This document shows positions 7,126-16,305 of a DNA stretch of 31,491 bases, in pieces (position 1 is the stretch's first letter; each line of letters begins with the position of its first letter). The stretch covers positions 1 to 31,491 of the forward strand of contig CALFLU010000020.1 in assembly GCA_937880125.1 (NCBI GenBank). The letters run 5' to 3'. The translations under genes and the position numbers were made by a program. Source of the stretch: an uncultured Eubacteriaceae bacterium (GTDB lineage Bacteria > Bacillota > Clostridia > Eubacteriales > UBA1433). The notes beneath the pieces are model-generated. The model was not told where the DNA came from and did not search any database. It was given only the letters and a program-made list of their open reading frames with translations.

Positions 7126-8982
7126 TTAATTCTTGTCGTCGTCCATTACTTCGTAATCAGCGTCAACTACATTTTCGTCGTACTCATTATTTTGTGCACC
7201 TTCGTCATATTGCTGTTGTGTCTGCGCACCGTCTTGACCTGCTTCGGTTTGCTGATACATCTTTTGTGCAATGGGATAAAACGCTTCGCTCAATTCTTCC
7301 GTCGCCTTTTGAATGGCTTCAACATCTGTGGAATCCATGATGTTTTTCAAAACAGCGATTTTGTCTTCTACGGATTTTTTCTCCTCTTCCGTAATTTTAT
7401 CCCCTAATTCTTTCAAGGTTTTTTCTGTCTGATAAATCGTTGAATCCGCATTGTTTTTTACATTAATTTCTTCTTGCTTTTTCTTGTCTTCTTCGGCAAA
7501 ACGTTCTGCCTCTTGAATCGCTTTATCAATATCGTCACTGCTCATGTTGGAGCTGGACTGAATCACAACATTTTGGCTCTTGCCCGTTCCCATGTCTTTG
7601 GCCGATACATTGACAATGCCGTTGGCGTCAATGTCAAAGGTCACTTCGATTTGCGGAATGCCTCTGGGTGCGGGCGGAATGCCCGTCAATTGGAATCTGC
7701 CCAGTGTTTTGTTTCCGCTTGCCATGCTTCTCTCCCCTTGCAGCACGTGAATATCCACTGCTGTTTGACTGTCTGCGGCCGTTGAAAACGTCTGGCTCTT
7801 CTTTGTGGGAATGGTTGTGTTTCTGTCAATGAGTTTTGTGAACACGCCACCCAAGGTTTCAATGCCCAGTGAAAGCGGCGTAACATCCAGCAATACCACA
7901 TCTTTCAAATCCCCGGCCAAAACACCGCCCTGAATGGCAGCACCCAACGCCACACACTCATCCGGGTTAATGCCTTTGTAGCCTTCTTTACCCGTCAAGC
8001 TCTTTACTCTATCTTGCACAGCGGGAATACGCGTAGAGCCACCCACCAAAATTACTTTATCAATATCTTCCGGTTTCACCTTTGCATCTTCCATTGCCGA
8101 ACGCAGCGGTTGAACGGTTTTTTCCACTAAGTCGTGTGTCAGTTCGTCAAATTTTGCTCTCGTCAAAGTCATTTCAAGGTGCTTGGGACCTTCTGCGGTT
8201 GCTGTGATAAACGGCAAGTTGATGTTTGCACTTGCAATACCCGACAATTCGATCTTTGCTTTTTCTGCCGCTTCTTTCAAACGTTGCAGCGCCATTTTGT
8301 CGGCACGCAAATCAATTCCGTTTTCCTTTTTAAATTCTTCGGCAATATAGTTAATGACCCTGTCATCAAAATCATCTCCGCCCAATCGGTTGTTGCCGTT
8401 GGTTGCCAACACTTCAAACACGCCGTCTCCCAACTCAAGGATACTTACGTCAAATGTGCCGCCGCCAAGGTCATAGACCATAATCTTTTGGTTGCCGTCA
8501 CGCTCCAACCCATAGGCAAGCGCTGCTGCCGTGGGTTCGTTGATGATACGCAAAACTTCTAGCCCTGCGATTTTTCCCGCATCTTTCGTCGCTTGTCTTT
8601 GGCTGTCAGAAAAATATGCCGGAACCGTAATAACGGCTTTGGATACTTTTTCACCCAAATAACTTTCGGCATCTGCCTTCAATTTTTGCAAGACCATTGC
8701 GGAAATTTCCTGAGGTGTATATGTTTTGTCATCTATTTTAACGGTGTAGTCCGATCCCATTTGTCTTTTTATCGATGTAATGGTTCTTTCCGGGTTGGTC
8801 ACAGCCTGACGTCGTGCAGTTTGTCCCACCAGTCTTTCGCCATTTTTTGCAAATCCCACAACCGAAGGAGTTGTTCTTGCACCCTCCGCATTGGGAATGA
8901 TCACGGGCTCTCCGCCTTCCAACACTGCTACACAGGAGTTGGTTGTTCCTAAGTCAATACCGATTATTTTTTCTTTACTCAT
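7126..8982 (-). CDS. dnaK: Molecular chaperone DnaK (Hsp70)
   Basis: This is an ATP-dependent protein-folding chaperone acting with DnaJ and GrpE. The 618-residue length is typical of Firmicutes. The phosphate-1 motif IGIDLGTTNSCVAVLEGG is at the N-terminus, IINEPTAAALAYG near residue 140, and phosphate-2 VYDLGGGTFDVSILELG near residue 170, then GGDDFD and LVGGSTRIPAVQ. The linker (VVLLDVTPLSLGIET) leads into the substrate-binding domain, and the tail ends in acidic VVDADYEVMDDD. It lies 42 bases downstream of grpE with an AAGGAGA ribosome binding site. Expression is expected from the CIRCE-controlled promoter before hrcA. Confidence 0.99.
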   Translation of the reverse strand: MSKEKIIGIDLGTTNSCVAVLEGGEPVIIPNAEGARTTPSVVGFAKNGERLVGQTARRQAVTNPERTITSIKRQMGSDYTVKIDDKTYTPQEISAMVLQKLKADAESYLGEKVSKAVITVPAYFSDSQRQATKDAGKIAGLEVLRIINEPTAAALAYGLERDGNQKIMVYDLGGGTFDVSILELGDGVFEVLATNGNNRLGGDDFDDRVINYIAEEFKKENGIDLRADKMALQRLKEAAEKAKIELSGIASANINLPFITATAEGPKHLEMTLTRAKFDELTHDLVEKTVQPLRSAMEDAKVKPEDIDKVILVGGSTRIPAVQDRVKSLTGKEGYKGINPDECVALGAAIQGGVLAGDLKDVVLLDVTPLSLGIETLGGVFTKLIDRNTTIPTKKSQTFSTAADSQTAVDIHVLQGERSMASGNKTLGRFQLTGIPPAPRGIPQIEVTFDIDANGIVNVSAKDMGTGKSQNVVIQSSSNMSSDDIDKAIQEAERFAEEDKKKQEEINVKNNADSTIYQTEKTLKELGDKITEEEKKSVEDKIAVLKNIMDSTDVEAIQKATEELSEAFYPIAQKMYQQTEAGQDGAQTQQQYDEGAQNNEYDENVVDADYEVMDDDKN

Positions 8983-9024
8983 TATTCATTTTCTCCTTAA
9001 TTTTCATAAAATCCTTTATTTCAC

Positions 9025-9606
9025 TTATCGTTTGTTTACTTTTACCATTGCAGGCCTAAGCAGCCTGTCTTTAAATAAATATCCTTTTTGAAACACTTCC
9101 AAAATGACATTGTCTTCTTCATTTTCGTCACATTCAGTCAAAACCGCGTGGTGGTATTCGGGATCAAACTGGCATCCCATAGCGTCTACAAGCGCAAGCC
9201 CTTCCTTTTGCAGCACTTCCACCAGCTGCCCATAGACCATTTGCACGCCTTCCATAAATCCGCCGGTGTCCATTTCTTTGCCTGCCTCAATGGCTCGCTC
9301 AAAATTGTCGATTACCGGCAGCAGGCTTGCGGACAATTCTTCCAGCGCACGCGAATATACTTCGCCTCGCTCTTTTTCTGTTCGCTTTTTATAATTTTCA
9401 AAATCAGCTTTCAGACGCAGCAATTGGTCAAAGGTTTCTTTCTTTTCTTTTTCCAATTTTTCTATGATGTCCTTTTGCGCTTCATCCTTTTTTAGTGTTT
9501 CTTGTTCTTTTGTCACATCTTCCTCTGCATTTCGGTTTTCAACCCCGTCTTCATTGTGACGGGCGGCTTCTTCATTTTCAATCTTCTTTTTGTTTTTCTG
9601 AACCAT
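9025..9606 (-). CDS. grpE: Nucleotide exchange factor GrpE
   Basis: GrpE releases ADP from DnaK. The frame could begin at an ATG at 9627, overlapping the end of hrcA. However, a GAGGGG ribosome binding site at about 9611-9617 points to the ATG at 9606 (MVQKNKKK), giving 193 residues. The first ~60 residues are highly charged and of low complexity. A long coiled-coil helix follows (LEKEKKETFDQLLRLKADFENYKKRTEKE, given as neighbouring pieces LEKEKKETFDQ, LLRLKADFENYKKR), then the beta domain with the family motif near FDPEYHHAV and a C-terminus ending LLRPAMVKVNK. It lies 13 bases after the hrcA stop, in the order expected for the hrcA-grpE-dnaK-dnaJ group. Confidence 0.96.
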   Translation of the reverse strand: MVQKNKKKIENEEAARHNEDGVENRNAEEDVTKEQETLKKDEAQKDIIEKLEKEKKETFDQLLRLKADFENYKKRTEKERGEVYSRALEELSASLLPVIDNFERAIEAGKEMDTGGFMEGVQMVYGQLVEVLQKEGLALVDAMGCQFDPEYHHAVLTECDENEEDNVILEVFQKGYLFKDRLLRPAMVKVNKR

Positions 9607-9619
9607 GTCATCCCCTCTT

Positions 9620-10657
9620 TCATGCATTATTTATCGCTCTGCTGATATGTGCATTAAACTCCTTTCGCAAAAAGTCGAGTACTGATACCACATAATCATA
9701 ATTCATTCTCGTCGGCCCCACCACACCAAATGTGCCGATGGGTTTGCCGTCGATTTTGTATGTTGCCGTAACAACACTGCAGTCCTTAAAGGCTTCTTCC
9801 ACATTTTCTTCACCGATTTGAATGCTCAAATCTCTTTGTATGTTTTCTGTGAGTTTATGAGCCAATATCGTTTGATGATTCAATGTTTCAATAAATTTCT
9901 TTGCCCTGTCAATATCTGCAAACTCAGGGAAATTGAATATTTTATCCAATCCGTCCGAATACACCTTTTGCCTGTCTTCCTCCACGAGTATTTCTTTTAA
10001 CAAAGGAATAATCTCCAACAGCAACTCTCTTTCTTCTTCGGATAATGCATCTAATTTGTCCATGATGCTGTCGTTTAACTCATAAAGCGTGATGTCTTTG
10101 AGGCAAATATTGAGCACATTGCTCACGGCAGTCAGTGCCGCCTCTTCGGCAGGTTGGCTCAAAGTTATCACATAATTTCTTACAATGCGCTCCTTTGTCA
10201 CCAGCACCATCAACACTTTCATCTCTTCAAGCAAAATAAACTTGATAAATTTGCAGTTCAAATATTTTGCCTGGGGTGCCGTGCTAAAGGCCGTGTAGCT
10301 CGTAATATGCGACAACAGCCGTGCCGTTCTCTGAATGGCTTCGGTAAATTCATCCATATAGGTGCTGTAGACCGATTTTATCTCGTCTTGCAAAATACCG
10401 CCCAGCTCCATAATCGTCATCAGTTTATCCACATACAAGCGATAAGCTTTGCCCGAAGGCACTCTGCCCGCTGATGTGTGTGGTTGGTAAAGATATCCCA
10501 TCTCCTCTAAATCCGCCATTTCGTTGCGAATCGTGGCGGAGCTGATATTCATTTTCGGGTTTTTTGAAAGCGTACGAGAGCCAATCGGTTCAGCTGACTG
10601 GATATATTCTCTTACAATGGTCTCCAGTATTTGTAATTTTCTTTCATCCAAGGTCAT
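9620..10657 (-). CDS. hrcA: Heat-inducible transcription repressor HrcA
   Basis: HrcA is the repressor that binds CIRCE and controls class I heat-shock genes. The 345 residues begin with the winged-helix region (LDERKLQILETIVREYIQSAEPIGSRTL, seen as LDERKLQILETIV then EPIGSRTL), followed by SSATIRNEMADLEEMGYL, a hallmark of the family. The C-terminal region has GTFGVVGPTRMNYDYVVS. The ATG at 10657 follows an AGAGGTGATACG ribosome binding site. A perfect CIRCE element lies 20 bases upstream of the start, so the gene is almost certainly autoregulated. hemW ends 92 bases upstream. Confidence 0.98.
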   Translation of the reverse strand: MTLDERKLQILETIVREYIQSAEPIGSRTLSKNPKMNISSATIRNEMADLEEMGYLYQPHTSAGRVPSGKAYRLYVDKLMTIMELGGILQDEIKSVYSTYMDEFTEAIQRTARLLSHITSYTAFSTAPQAKYLNCKFIKFILLEEMKVLMVLVTKERIVRNYVITLSQPAEEAALTAVSNVLNICLKDITLYELNDSIMDKLDALSEEERELLLEIIPLLKEILVEEDRQKVYSDGLDKIFNFPEFADIDRAKKFIETLNHQTILAHKLTENIQRDLSIQIGEENVEEAFKDCSVVTATYKIDGKPIGTFGVVGPTRMNYDYVVSVLDFLRKEFNAHISRAINNA

Positions 10658-10676
10658 CGTATCACCTCTTTATTTG

Positions 10677-10703
10677 TTAGCACTCTACGTTGTCGAGTGC
10701 TAA
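10677..10703 (-). promoter_or_regulatory. CIRCE operator
   Basis: Perfect match to the CIRCE consensus: TTAGCACTC (10677-10685), 9-bp spacer, GAGTGCTAA (10695-10703). It is placed between the -10 element and the hrcA start, overlapping the expected transcript start, so HrcA bound there would block the hrcA-grpE-dnaK-dnaJ promoter. Confidence 0.99.
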
Positions 10704-10712
10704 CGTAATTAT

Positions 10713-10741
10713 AAAATACCACTTATCCTCTCTTTTGTCAA
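10713..10741 (-). promoter_or_regulatory. SigA-type promoter of the hrcA-dnaJ group
   Basis: On the minus strand a perfect -35 TTGACA (10741-10736) is followed after 17 bp by TATTTT (10718-10713). CIRCE begins 9 bp downstream. A TATAAT at 10713-10708 overlaps but would need a 22-bp spacer. Confidence 0.8.
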
Positions 10742-10748
10742 TAGGTTT

Positions 10749-11909
10749 TTAATAATTAATTTCAGCAATAAACTCCATCATTACAATGTTGGCAAAATCC
10801 CGGCCCTCTTCGCTCAGCCACACGTTTTTTTTGTCGTTTTCCAGCAATTTCGCTTCTGTCAGGTAGGCTATTTCCTTTGAATAATCGGCCAAAAAATCGC
10901 TGCCGAATCTGCGATTATATTCATCGATTTCTATTCCCTTTATCTTGCGCAGCCCCATAATAATAAATTCTTCTTTTTGCTTTTGCACATCCAGCTGTTC
11001 AATCTCTTCAATGGCACTGGCGTTGATTTTGATATCTTCCAAATATTGTTCGATACTGGAGGTGTTAAAAAAACGGGCGTGATCCTTGTAGGAATGTGCC
11101 GCCACACCAAAGCCGATATATTCTTGAATGTTCCAATAATTCAAATTGTGTTTGCACGCATAGCCTTCTTTAGCAAAATTGGATAATTCATATTGCATAT
11201 AGCCGTTTTTTTGCAATGCATCACAAACATATTGATGCATTTGCCTATCTGCCCAGTCTTCATCATCCAAATCAAAACCCCTCTCCATATATACCTCATA
11301 CAACGGCGTCTCTTCGCCCAGTTTCAACGAATAAGCCGACACATGCTCACAGCCTGTTTCAATCACATAACCCACAGCGTCATAAAACGCCTGTTGATCT
11401 TGTTCAAAAAATCCGAAAATCAAATCGATATTAATGTTGTCAAATCCTGCACTGCGCGCCGCGGCAAAAGCATGTCTAAAGTCCTCAAAGCAGTGACTTC
11501 GCCCGATTTCTGCCAGCAATTTGTCGTCGGCAGACTGCAGACCCAAGCTGATCCTGTTAATACCCGCTCTTTTATAGCGTGACATATCCTCCTCGGTGGC
11601 ATGTCCGTTTGGGTTGGCCTCCATTGTGATTTCCGCATCCGCCTGCACATCAAAAGAGTCGTTGATTACCTGCATCAGTTTTTCAATATATTCCACATCC
11701 ACATAATTGGGTGTTCCCCCGCCGATAAAGATTGTTTCTATACTATAATTGCCGTTGAGCAGTGTGCGGTAGGCACGAATTTCTTCGTAAAGTGCTTGAA
11801 AATATTTTTCGATCACCATTTCTTCAACGCCCTCATAGGATACAAAATCGCAGTAAAAGCATTTTTTCTTGCAAAAGGGAATATGGATATACAACGATAT
11901 TTTTTTCAT
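10749..11909 (-). CDS. hemW: Radical SAM heme chaperone HemW
   Basis: HemW is a radical SAM protein related to HemN. It binds heme and is thought to deliver it to apo-cytochromes, and is not a true coproporphyrinogen oxidase. The 386 residues carry the cluster motif HIPFCKKKCFYCDF with Cys13, Cys17 and Cys20. The Phe at position 22, where HemN has a fourth Cys, is the usual HemW feature. FIGGGTPNYVD and MEANPNG (SAM and Gly-rich segments) and the C-terminal HemN_C-like domain are present. Its ATG overlaps the lepA stop by 4 bases (ATGA), giving tight translational coupling. Older annotations call this gene hemN. Confidence 0.96.
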   Translation of the reverse strand: MKKISLYIHIPFCKKKCFYCDFVSYEGVEEMVIEKYFQALYEEIRAYRTLLNGNYSIETIFIGGGTPNYVDVEYIEKLMQVINDSFDVQADAEITMEANPNGHATEEDMSRYKRAGINRISLGLQSADDKLLAEIGRSHCFEDFRHAFAAARSAGFDNINIDLIFGFFEQDQQAFYDAVGYVIETGCEHVSAYSLKLGEETPLYEVYMERGFDLDDEDWADRQMHQYVCDALQKNGYMQYELSNFAKEGYACKHNLNYWNIQEYIGFGVAAHSYKDHARFFNTSSIEQYLEDIKINASAIEEIEQLDVQKQKEEFIIMGLRKIKGIEIDEYNRRFGSDFLADYSKEIAYLTEAKLLENDKKNVWLSEEGRDFANIVMMEFIAEINY

Positions 11910-13711
11910 TCGTCCAATTTCAGCACCGACAAAAACGCTTCTTGCGGCACTTGCACCTTTCCGATTTGTCGCATCTTTTTCTTTCCTTCTTTTTGTTTTT
12001 CCAAAAGTTTTCGCTTACGCGAAATATCGCCTCCATAGCACTTTGACAACACGTCTTTGCGCATTGCTTTGACAGTTTCTCGTGCAATGATTTTGCCGCC
12101 AATAGCCGCCTGAATGGGAATTTCAAACATTTGACGGGGAATTTCTCCCTTCAGCTTTTCTGCAATTTTTCTGCCGCGCTCATAGGACTTTTCTTTATGA
12201 ACAATAAAAGACAGTGCGTCCACAATTTCCAAATTCAGCAAAATATCCAGCTTAACCAACTCACTCTTTTGATATCGCTTCAACTCATAATCCAGTGAAG
12301 CATAGCCCTTTGTACGCGATTTCAGCGCATCAAAAAAGTCATATATAATCTCATTGAGCGGCATGTCATATTCCAAAACCACACGGGTTTCTTCTAAATA
12401 TTGCATACCCAAATACACGCCGCGCCGCGCTTGGCAAAGCTCCATTACGGCACCCACGTATTCCGTGGGCAACATAATCGTTGCCTGCACAATCGGCTCC
12501 TCCATCGATTGAATGTTGGTAACAGGCGGCATGTTGGTCGGGTTGTCCACTTCCATCATCGTCCCGTCAGTCAAAATGACATGATAGACCACACTGGGTA
12601 CCGTGGCCACAATATCCAAATTATATTCCCGCTCCAGGCGCTGTTGAATAATTTCCATATGCAAAAGCCCCAGAAAACCACACCGAAAACCAAAGCCCAA
12701 CACCGCTGAAGTCTCGGGCTGATAGAGCAGCGAAGCATCATTGAGATTCAGCTTTGCCAGCGCCTCCTTCAAATCTTCATATTTGGCTCCGTCCACAGGA
12801 TAAATGCCGCAATAGACCATAGGATTGACTTTTTTGTACCCTGCAAGCGGTGCATCGGCAGGGCGTTTTTCAAAAGTGATCGTATCGCCCACCGCCGTGT
12901 CTCCGATGTTTTTGATGCTCGCCGTGAGATATCCCACATCCCCGGGTTGCAACGACTCCATTTTGTGCAAGCCGTTTAAAAATATCCCCACTTCGTCCAC
13001 GTCAAAACTTTTTCCCGTGGCCATCATTTTTATTCTATCGTCTTTTTTCACCTGTCCGTCCATAACGCGAATCGACACAATGACCCCACGATAGCTATCA
13101 TAATAGGAATCGAAAATCAGCGCTTTCAACGGGTTTTGCTTATCCCCTTTGGGCGGGGGAACACGGCGCACCACCGCCTCCAACACATCTTTGATATTCG
13201 TCCCTTCTTTGGCACTGATCATCGGTGTGTCCGTGGTGTCCAGACCTATGACATCTTCTATTTCGTGCAACACCCTTTCGGGCTCCGCACTGGGCAGATC
13301 GATTTTATTTAAAACCGGAATAATTTCCAAATCGTTTTCCAACGCCAAATACACATTGGCCATCGTCTGGGCCTCAATGCCCTGTGAAGCATCCACAACC
13401 AGCACTGCGCCCTCGCAGGCAGCCAAAGACCGAGACACTTCATAGGTAAAGTCCACATGACCGGGCGTGTCGATTAAGTTCAGATAATATTCTTCTCCGT
13501 CGTCTGCATGATAAATCAGGCGAATGGTCTGCAGTTTGATCGTAATGCCTCTTTCTCTTTCCAAATCCATGTTGTCGAGCAATTGAGACACCATCACACG
13601 ACTGTCAACCGAACCGGTGTATTCAATGAGTCTGTCAGCCAACGTGCTCTTTCCGTGGTCTATATGCGCAATAATACTAAAATTTCTGATTCGTTGCTGT
13701 CTGTCCGACAT
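11906..13711 (-). CDS. lepA: Elongation factor 4 (LepA), ribosomal GTPase
   Basis: EF4 is a translational GTPase that acts on ribosomes, affecting initiation/assembly or back-translocation. The 601 residues are the usual length. G motifs: AHIDHGKSTLADRL (G1, near residue 15), RGITIK (G2), DTPGHVDF (G3), NKIDLPSAEP (G4) and SAKEG (G5). They are followed by EF-G-like domains and the LepA-specific C-terminal domain (YQKSELVKLDILLN, KMRQIGKVQVPQEAFL). The start has a GGAGC ribosome binding site and a good promoter about 40 bases upstream, making lepA first in the lepA-hemW-hrcA-grpE-dnaK-dnaJ cluster. Confidence 0.98.
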   Translation of the reverse strand: MSDRQQRIRNFSIIAHIDHGKSTLADRLIEYTGSVDSRVMVSQLLDNMDLERERGITIKLQTIRLIYHADDGEEYYLNLIDTPGHVDFTYEVSRSLAACEGAVLVVDASQGIEAQTMANVYLALENDLEIIPVLNKIDLPSAEPERVLHEIEDVIGLDTTDTPMISAKEGTNIKDVLEAVVRRVPPPKGDKQNPLKALIFDSYYDSYRGVIVSIRVMDGQVKKDDRIKMMATGKSFDVDEVGIFLNGLHKMESLQPGDVGYLTASIKNIGDTAVGDTITFEKRPADAPLAGYKKVNPMVYCGIYPVDGAKYEDLKEALAKLNLNDASLLYQPETSAVLGFGFRCGFLGLLHMEIIQQRLEREYNLDIVATVPSVVYHVILTDGTMMEVDNPTNMPPVTNIQSMEEPIVQATIMLPTEYVGAVMELCQARRGVYLGMQYLEETRVVLEYDMPLNEIIYDFFDALKSRTKGYASLDYELKRYQKSELVKLDILLNLEIVDALSFIVHKEKSYERGRKIAEKLKGEIPRQMFEIPIQAAIGGKIIARETVKAMRKDVLSKCYGGDISRKRKLLEKQKEGKKKMRQIGKVQVPQEAFLSVLKLDE

Positions 13712-13749
13712 AGGTTTTCGCTCCTTGTTCCCCGTTTAAAATTGAAACC

Positions 13750-13778
13750 ATTATAACAAAAGTTACATGACATCACAA
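13750..13778 (-). promoter_or_regulatory. SigA-type promoter of lepA
   Basis: On the minus strand TTGTGA (13778-13773), 17-bp spacer, TATAAT (13755-13750), with a TG one base before the -10 (extended -10). The start codon of lepA is about 38 bp downstream. Confidence 0.8.
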
Positions 13779-13873
13779 TTTAAAAATTCCGCAAACCCTA
13801 TCCTATCTTGCCTTGCAGCGCTTGCTTAACAAGTAAGTCGGCACGCAGTTGCATGCGGCGTCTGTTAAAAAAC

Positions 13874-13901
13874 TTGCGAAAACAAAACTTAATGATATAA
13901 T
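13874..13901 (+). promoter_or_regulatory. SigA-type promoter of lon
   Basis: TTGCGA (13874-13879), 16-bp spacer, TATAAT (13896-13901). It lies inside the longest open frame of lon, which is why the downstream GTG start is preferred. No CIRCE or other recognisable heat-shock operator is present next to it. Confidence 0.75.
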
Positions 13902-13944
13902 ATACGAAATAAAAAAAGACCTATTAAAAAAGGAAACCTTATCA

Positions 13945-16305
13945 GTGAAAATAAACTTATTTAAAAATTCTGCAAACGCCCCGGCCGATTCCGCACCAAA
14001 AAACCACTATCCTCTCATCAGCATCAGAGGAATTAATTTTCTGCCGGGCACGGAAGCTTATTTCGATATATCGCGAACCAAATCCATCCTCGCATTGGAA
14101 AATGCCATGGAAGGAGACCGCATGCTTTTTTTGAGCGCACAATATGAAAGCGAAGTGGATTTGCCCGAAGAAAAGGACATTCGCCCTTATGGTGTCTACG
14201 CCAAAATCAAACAAATGGGCAAGCTCCACGGAAACTTGGTGCGGGTTATGGTCGATATTGAAGAAAGAGGCAAAATCGAAAAGTATATTCAAGTCGATCC
14301 CTATTTTATTGTGCAAGTCAGCCCCATCAAAGTGGAATATGATCCTTCCGAAGCCATTGATGTCAAGGCGCGCATCGCCAAAAAACTCTTTGCGGAATAT
14401 GCACAAATCAAAGGCAACTTAATATCTAAAGATGCTGCGCAAAAAATACAAAAAACCACAAACGCCAATACGCTCATCGACTTAATCAGCGCCAATATTC
14501 CTTTCGAAGACGACGATGCGCAAATGCTTTTGGGCGAAGAAAATGTAGACATTCGTTTAGAGCTTTTAAACGAAAAAATATCCAAAGAAATCCATTTGCT
14601 GAATTTGGAACTGCGCATTATGCGCAAGGTCAAAACCAATTTGGATGACATGCAAAAATCGGCATTCATCAACGAACAAATTCGCGTTCTGCAAGAAGAA
14701 CTCGGCGAGCGCAGTCCTGAAAATATTGCCGAAGACTATTTGACAAAGCTCAAAGAATTAAATCTGAGCGAAGAAATTACCGAAAAACTGGAAAAAGAAA
14801 TCAAACGCTTAGAGATGATTCCCATGGGTTCTTCCGAGTCCGGTGTCATTCAAACCTATGTGGAAACCATCTTGGAACTGCCTTGGAACACGTCGACTCC
14901 GGAGTTGACCGACATCAAAAAAGCCAAAGAGATTTTGCATGCCGAGCACTATGCTATGGAAAAAGTCAAAGAGCGTGTGTTGGAATATTTGGCCGTTATC
15001 ACCCTTGCCAAATCTCTCAAAAGCCCGATCCTTTGTCTGGTGGGTCCTCCGGGAGTGGGCAAAACCTCCATTGCAAAATCCATTGCCCATGCCACAGGCC
15101 GAAAATATGTTCGCATGAGCCTTGGCGGCATTCGAGACGAAGCCGAAATTCGCGGACACCGCCGTACCTATATCGGTTCCATGCCGGGAAGAATCATCAC
15201 CAACATCAAACAGGCAGGAACAAATAATCCTCTGTTTTTGTTAGATGAAATTGATAAAATCGCAAAGGATTTTCGCGGTGACCCTGCGGCGGCACTGTTA
15301 GAAGCGCTGGACCCGGAACAAAACGCCACCTTTACAGATAACTACCTCGAGGTTCCCTTTGATTTGTCCAATGTCATGTTTGTCACCACGGCAAACACTT
15401 TGAGTACAATTCCCGAGCCGCTTTTGGACAGAATGGAAATATTGGAAGTAGACGGCTACATCGCCGAAGACAAGTTGCACATTGCAAAGCAATTTTTGAT
15501 TCCAAAACAAATTGCTCAGCATGGTTTGCAGCCCGACCAACTCTCTATTGATGATGAAGCCATTTACGACATCATCAACAAACACACATCCGAATCAGGC
15601 GTCCGTGAGTTGGATCGCAAAATTTCTAAAATTTGCCGCAAAACGGCGCGCAAAATTTTGGAAGGCGAAGTGGAAAGTATTCAGGTTACCAAAGACAACC
15701 TGGAAGAGTATTTGTCCAAACCGCTCCACCGCTACGACATCATGACCGATGATAAAAACGTCGGCATTGTCAACGGGCTTGCCTGGACCAAAAACGGCGG
15801 CGATACCCTCAAGGCAGAAGCCGTCGTCACCAAAGGCAAAGGCAGCTTGGTTCTCACAGGACAACTGGGAGAGGTTATGAAAGAATCTGCCCAGGCCGCT
15901 TTGAGCATGATTCGCGCCCATGCCGAACAGTTCGGTATCGAATACGACCAACTGCTGAAAAATGATATCCATATCCATTTTCCCGAAGGCGCCATTCCCA
16001 AAGACGGTCCTTCTGCGGGCATTGCCATCAGCACGGCCATGATCTCCGCACTCAAAAACCAAGGTGTCAGCGAGCGCATTGCCATGACCGGCGAAATCAC
16101 CCTCAGCGGGCGTGTTTTGCCCATCGGCGGACTGCGCGAAAAACTGCTGGCGGCCTACCGTGCAAATGTTCGCCACGTGCTGCTTCCTAAACTCAATGAG
16201 CGCGATTTGGAAGATGTGCCCGAAAGCATTTTGCAACACTTGCAAATCCACTTTGTTTCTCATATCACGGAAGTGTATGAATTGGTATTTGAAAAAGAAC
16301 TATGA
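13945..16305 (+). CDS. lon: ATP-dependent protease Lon
   Basis: Lon is a cytoplasmic AAA+ serine protease that degrades misfolded and regulatory proteins. The frame is open from a TTG at 13849, but the lon promoter lies within that extension. AAAAAGGAAA at 13926-13936 sits 10 bases before a GTG at 13945, giving a 786-residue product. Order: N-terminal LON substrate-binding domain, coiled region, Walker A GPPGVGKTS at 367-375, Walker B LFLLDEID (Asp434-Glu435), and the protease domain with catalytic Ser690 in PKDGPSAG and Lys733 in GGLREKLLAA. The 43-residue Ser-Lys spacing is that of E. coli Lon. The stop overlaps the engB start by 4 bases. Confidence 0.97.
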   Translation: MKINLFKNSANAPADSAPKNHYPLISIRGINFLPGTEAYFDISRTKSILALENAMEGDRMLFLSAQYESEVDLPEEKDIRPYGVYAKIKQMGKLHGNLVRVMVDIEERGKIEKYIQVDPYFIVQVSPIKVEYDPSEAIDVKARIAKKLFAEYAQIKGNLISKDAAQKIQKTTNANTLIDLISANIPFEDDDAQMLLGEENVDIRLELLNEKISKEIHLLNLELRIMRKVKTNLDDMQKSAFINEQIRVLQEELGERSPENIAEDYLTKLKELNLSEEITEKLEKEIKRLEMIPMGSSESGVIQTYVETILELPWNTSTPELTDIKKAKEILHAEHYAMEKVKERVLEYLAVITLAKSLKSPILCLVGPPGVGKTSIAKSIAHATGRKYVRMSLGGIRDEAEIRGHRRTYIGSMPGRIITNIKQAGTNNPLFLLDEIDKIAKDFRGDPAAALLEALDPEQNATFTDNYLEVPFDLSNVMFVTTANTLSTIPEPLLDRMEILEVDGYIAEDKLHIAKQFLIPKQIAQHGLQPDQLSIDDEAIYDIINKHTSESGVRELDRKISKICRKTARKILEGEVESIQVTKDNLEEYLSKPLHRYDIMTDDKNVGIVNGLAWTKNGGDTLKAEAVVTKGKGSLVLTGQLGEVMKESAQAALSMIRAHAEQFGIEYDQLLKNDIHIHFPEGAIPKDGPSAGIAISTAMISALKNQGVSERIAMTGEITLSGRVLPIGGLREKLLAAYRANVRHVLLPKLNERDLEDVPESILQHLQIHFVSHITEVYELVFEKEL

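Noticed and set aside
10708..10713. TATAAT as the -10 of the hrcA promoter
   Set aside because: It would need a 22-bp spacer to the perfect TTGACA. TATTTT, 17 bp away, is the better match.
15595..16263. 222-codon minus-strand frame inside lon
   Set aside because: It lies wholly antisense to the conserved Lon protease domain, with composition explained by lon codon usage.
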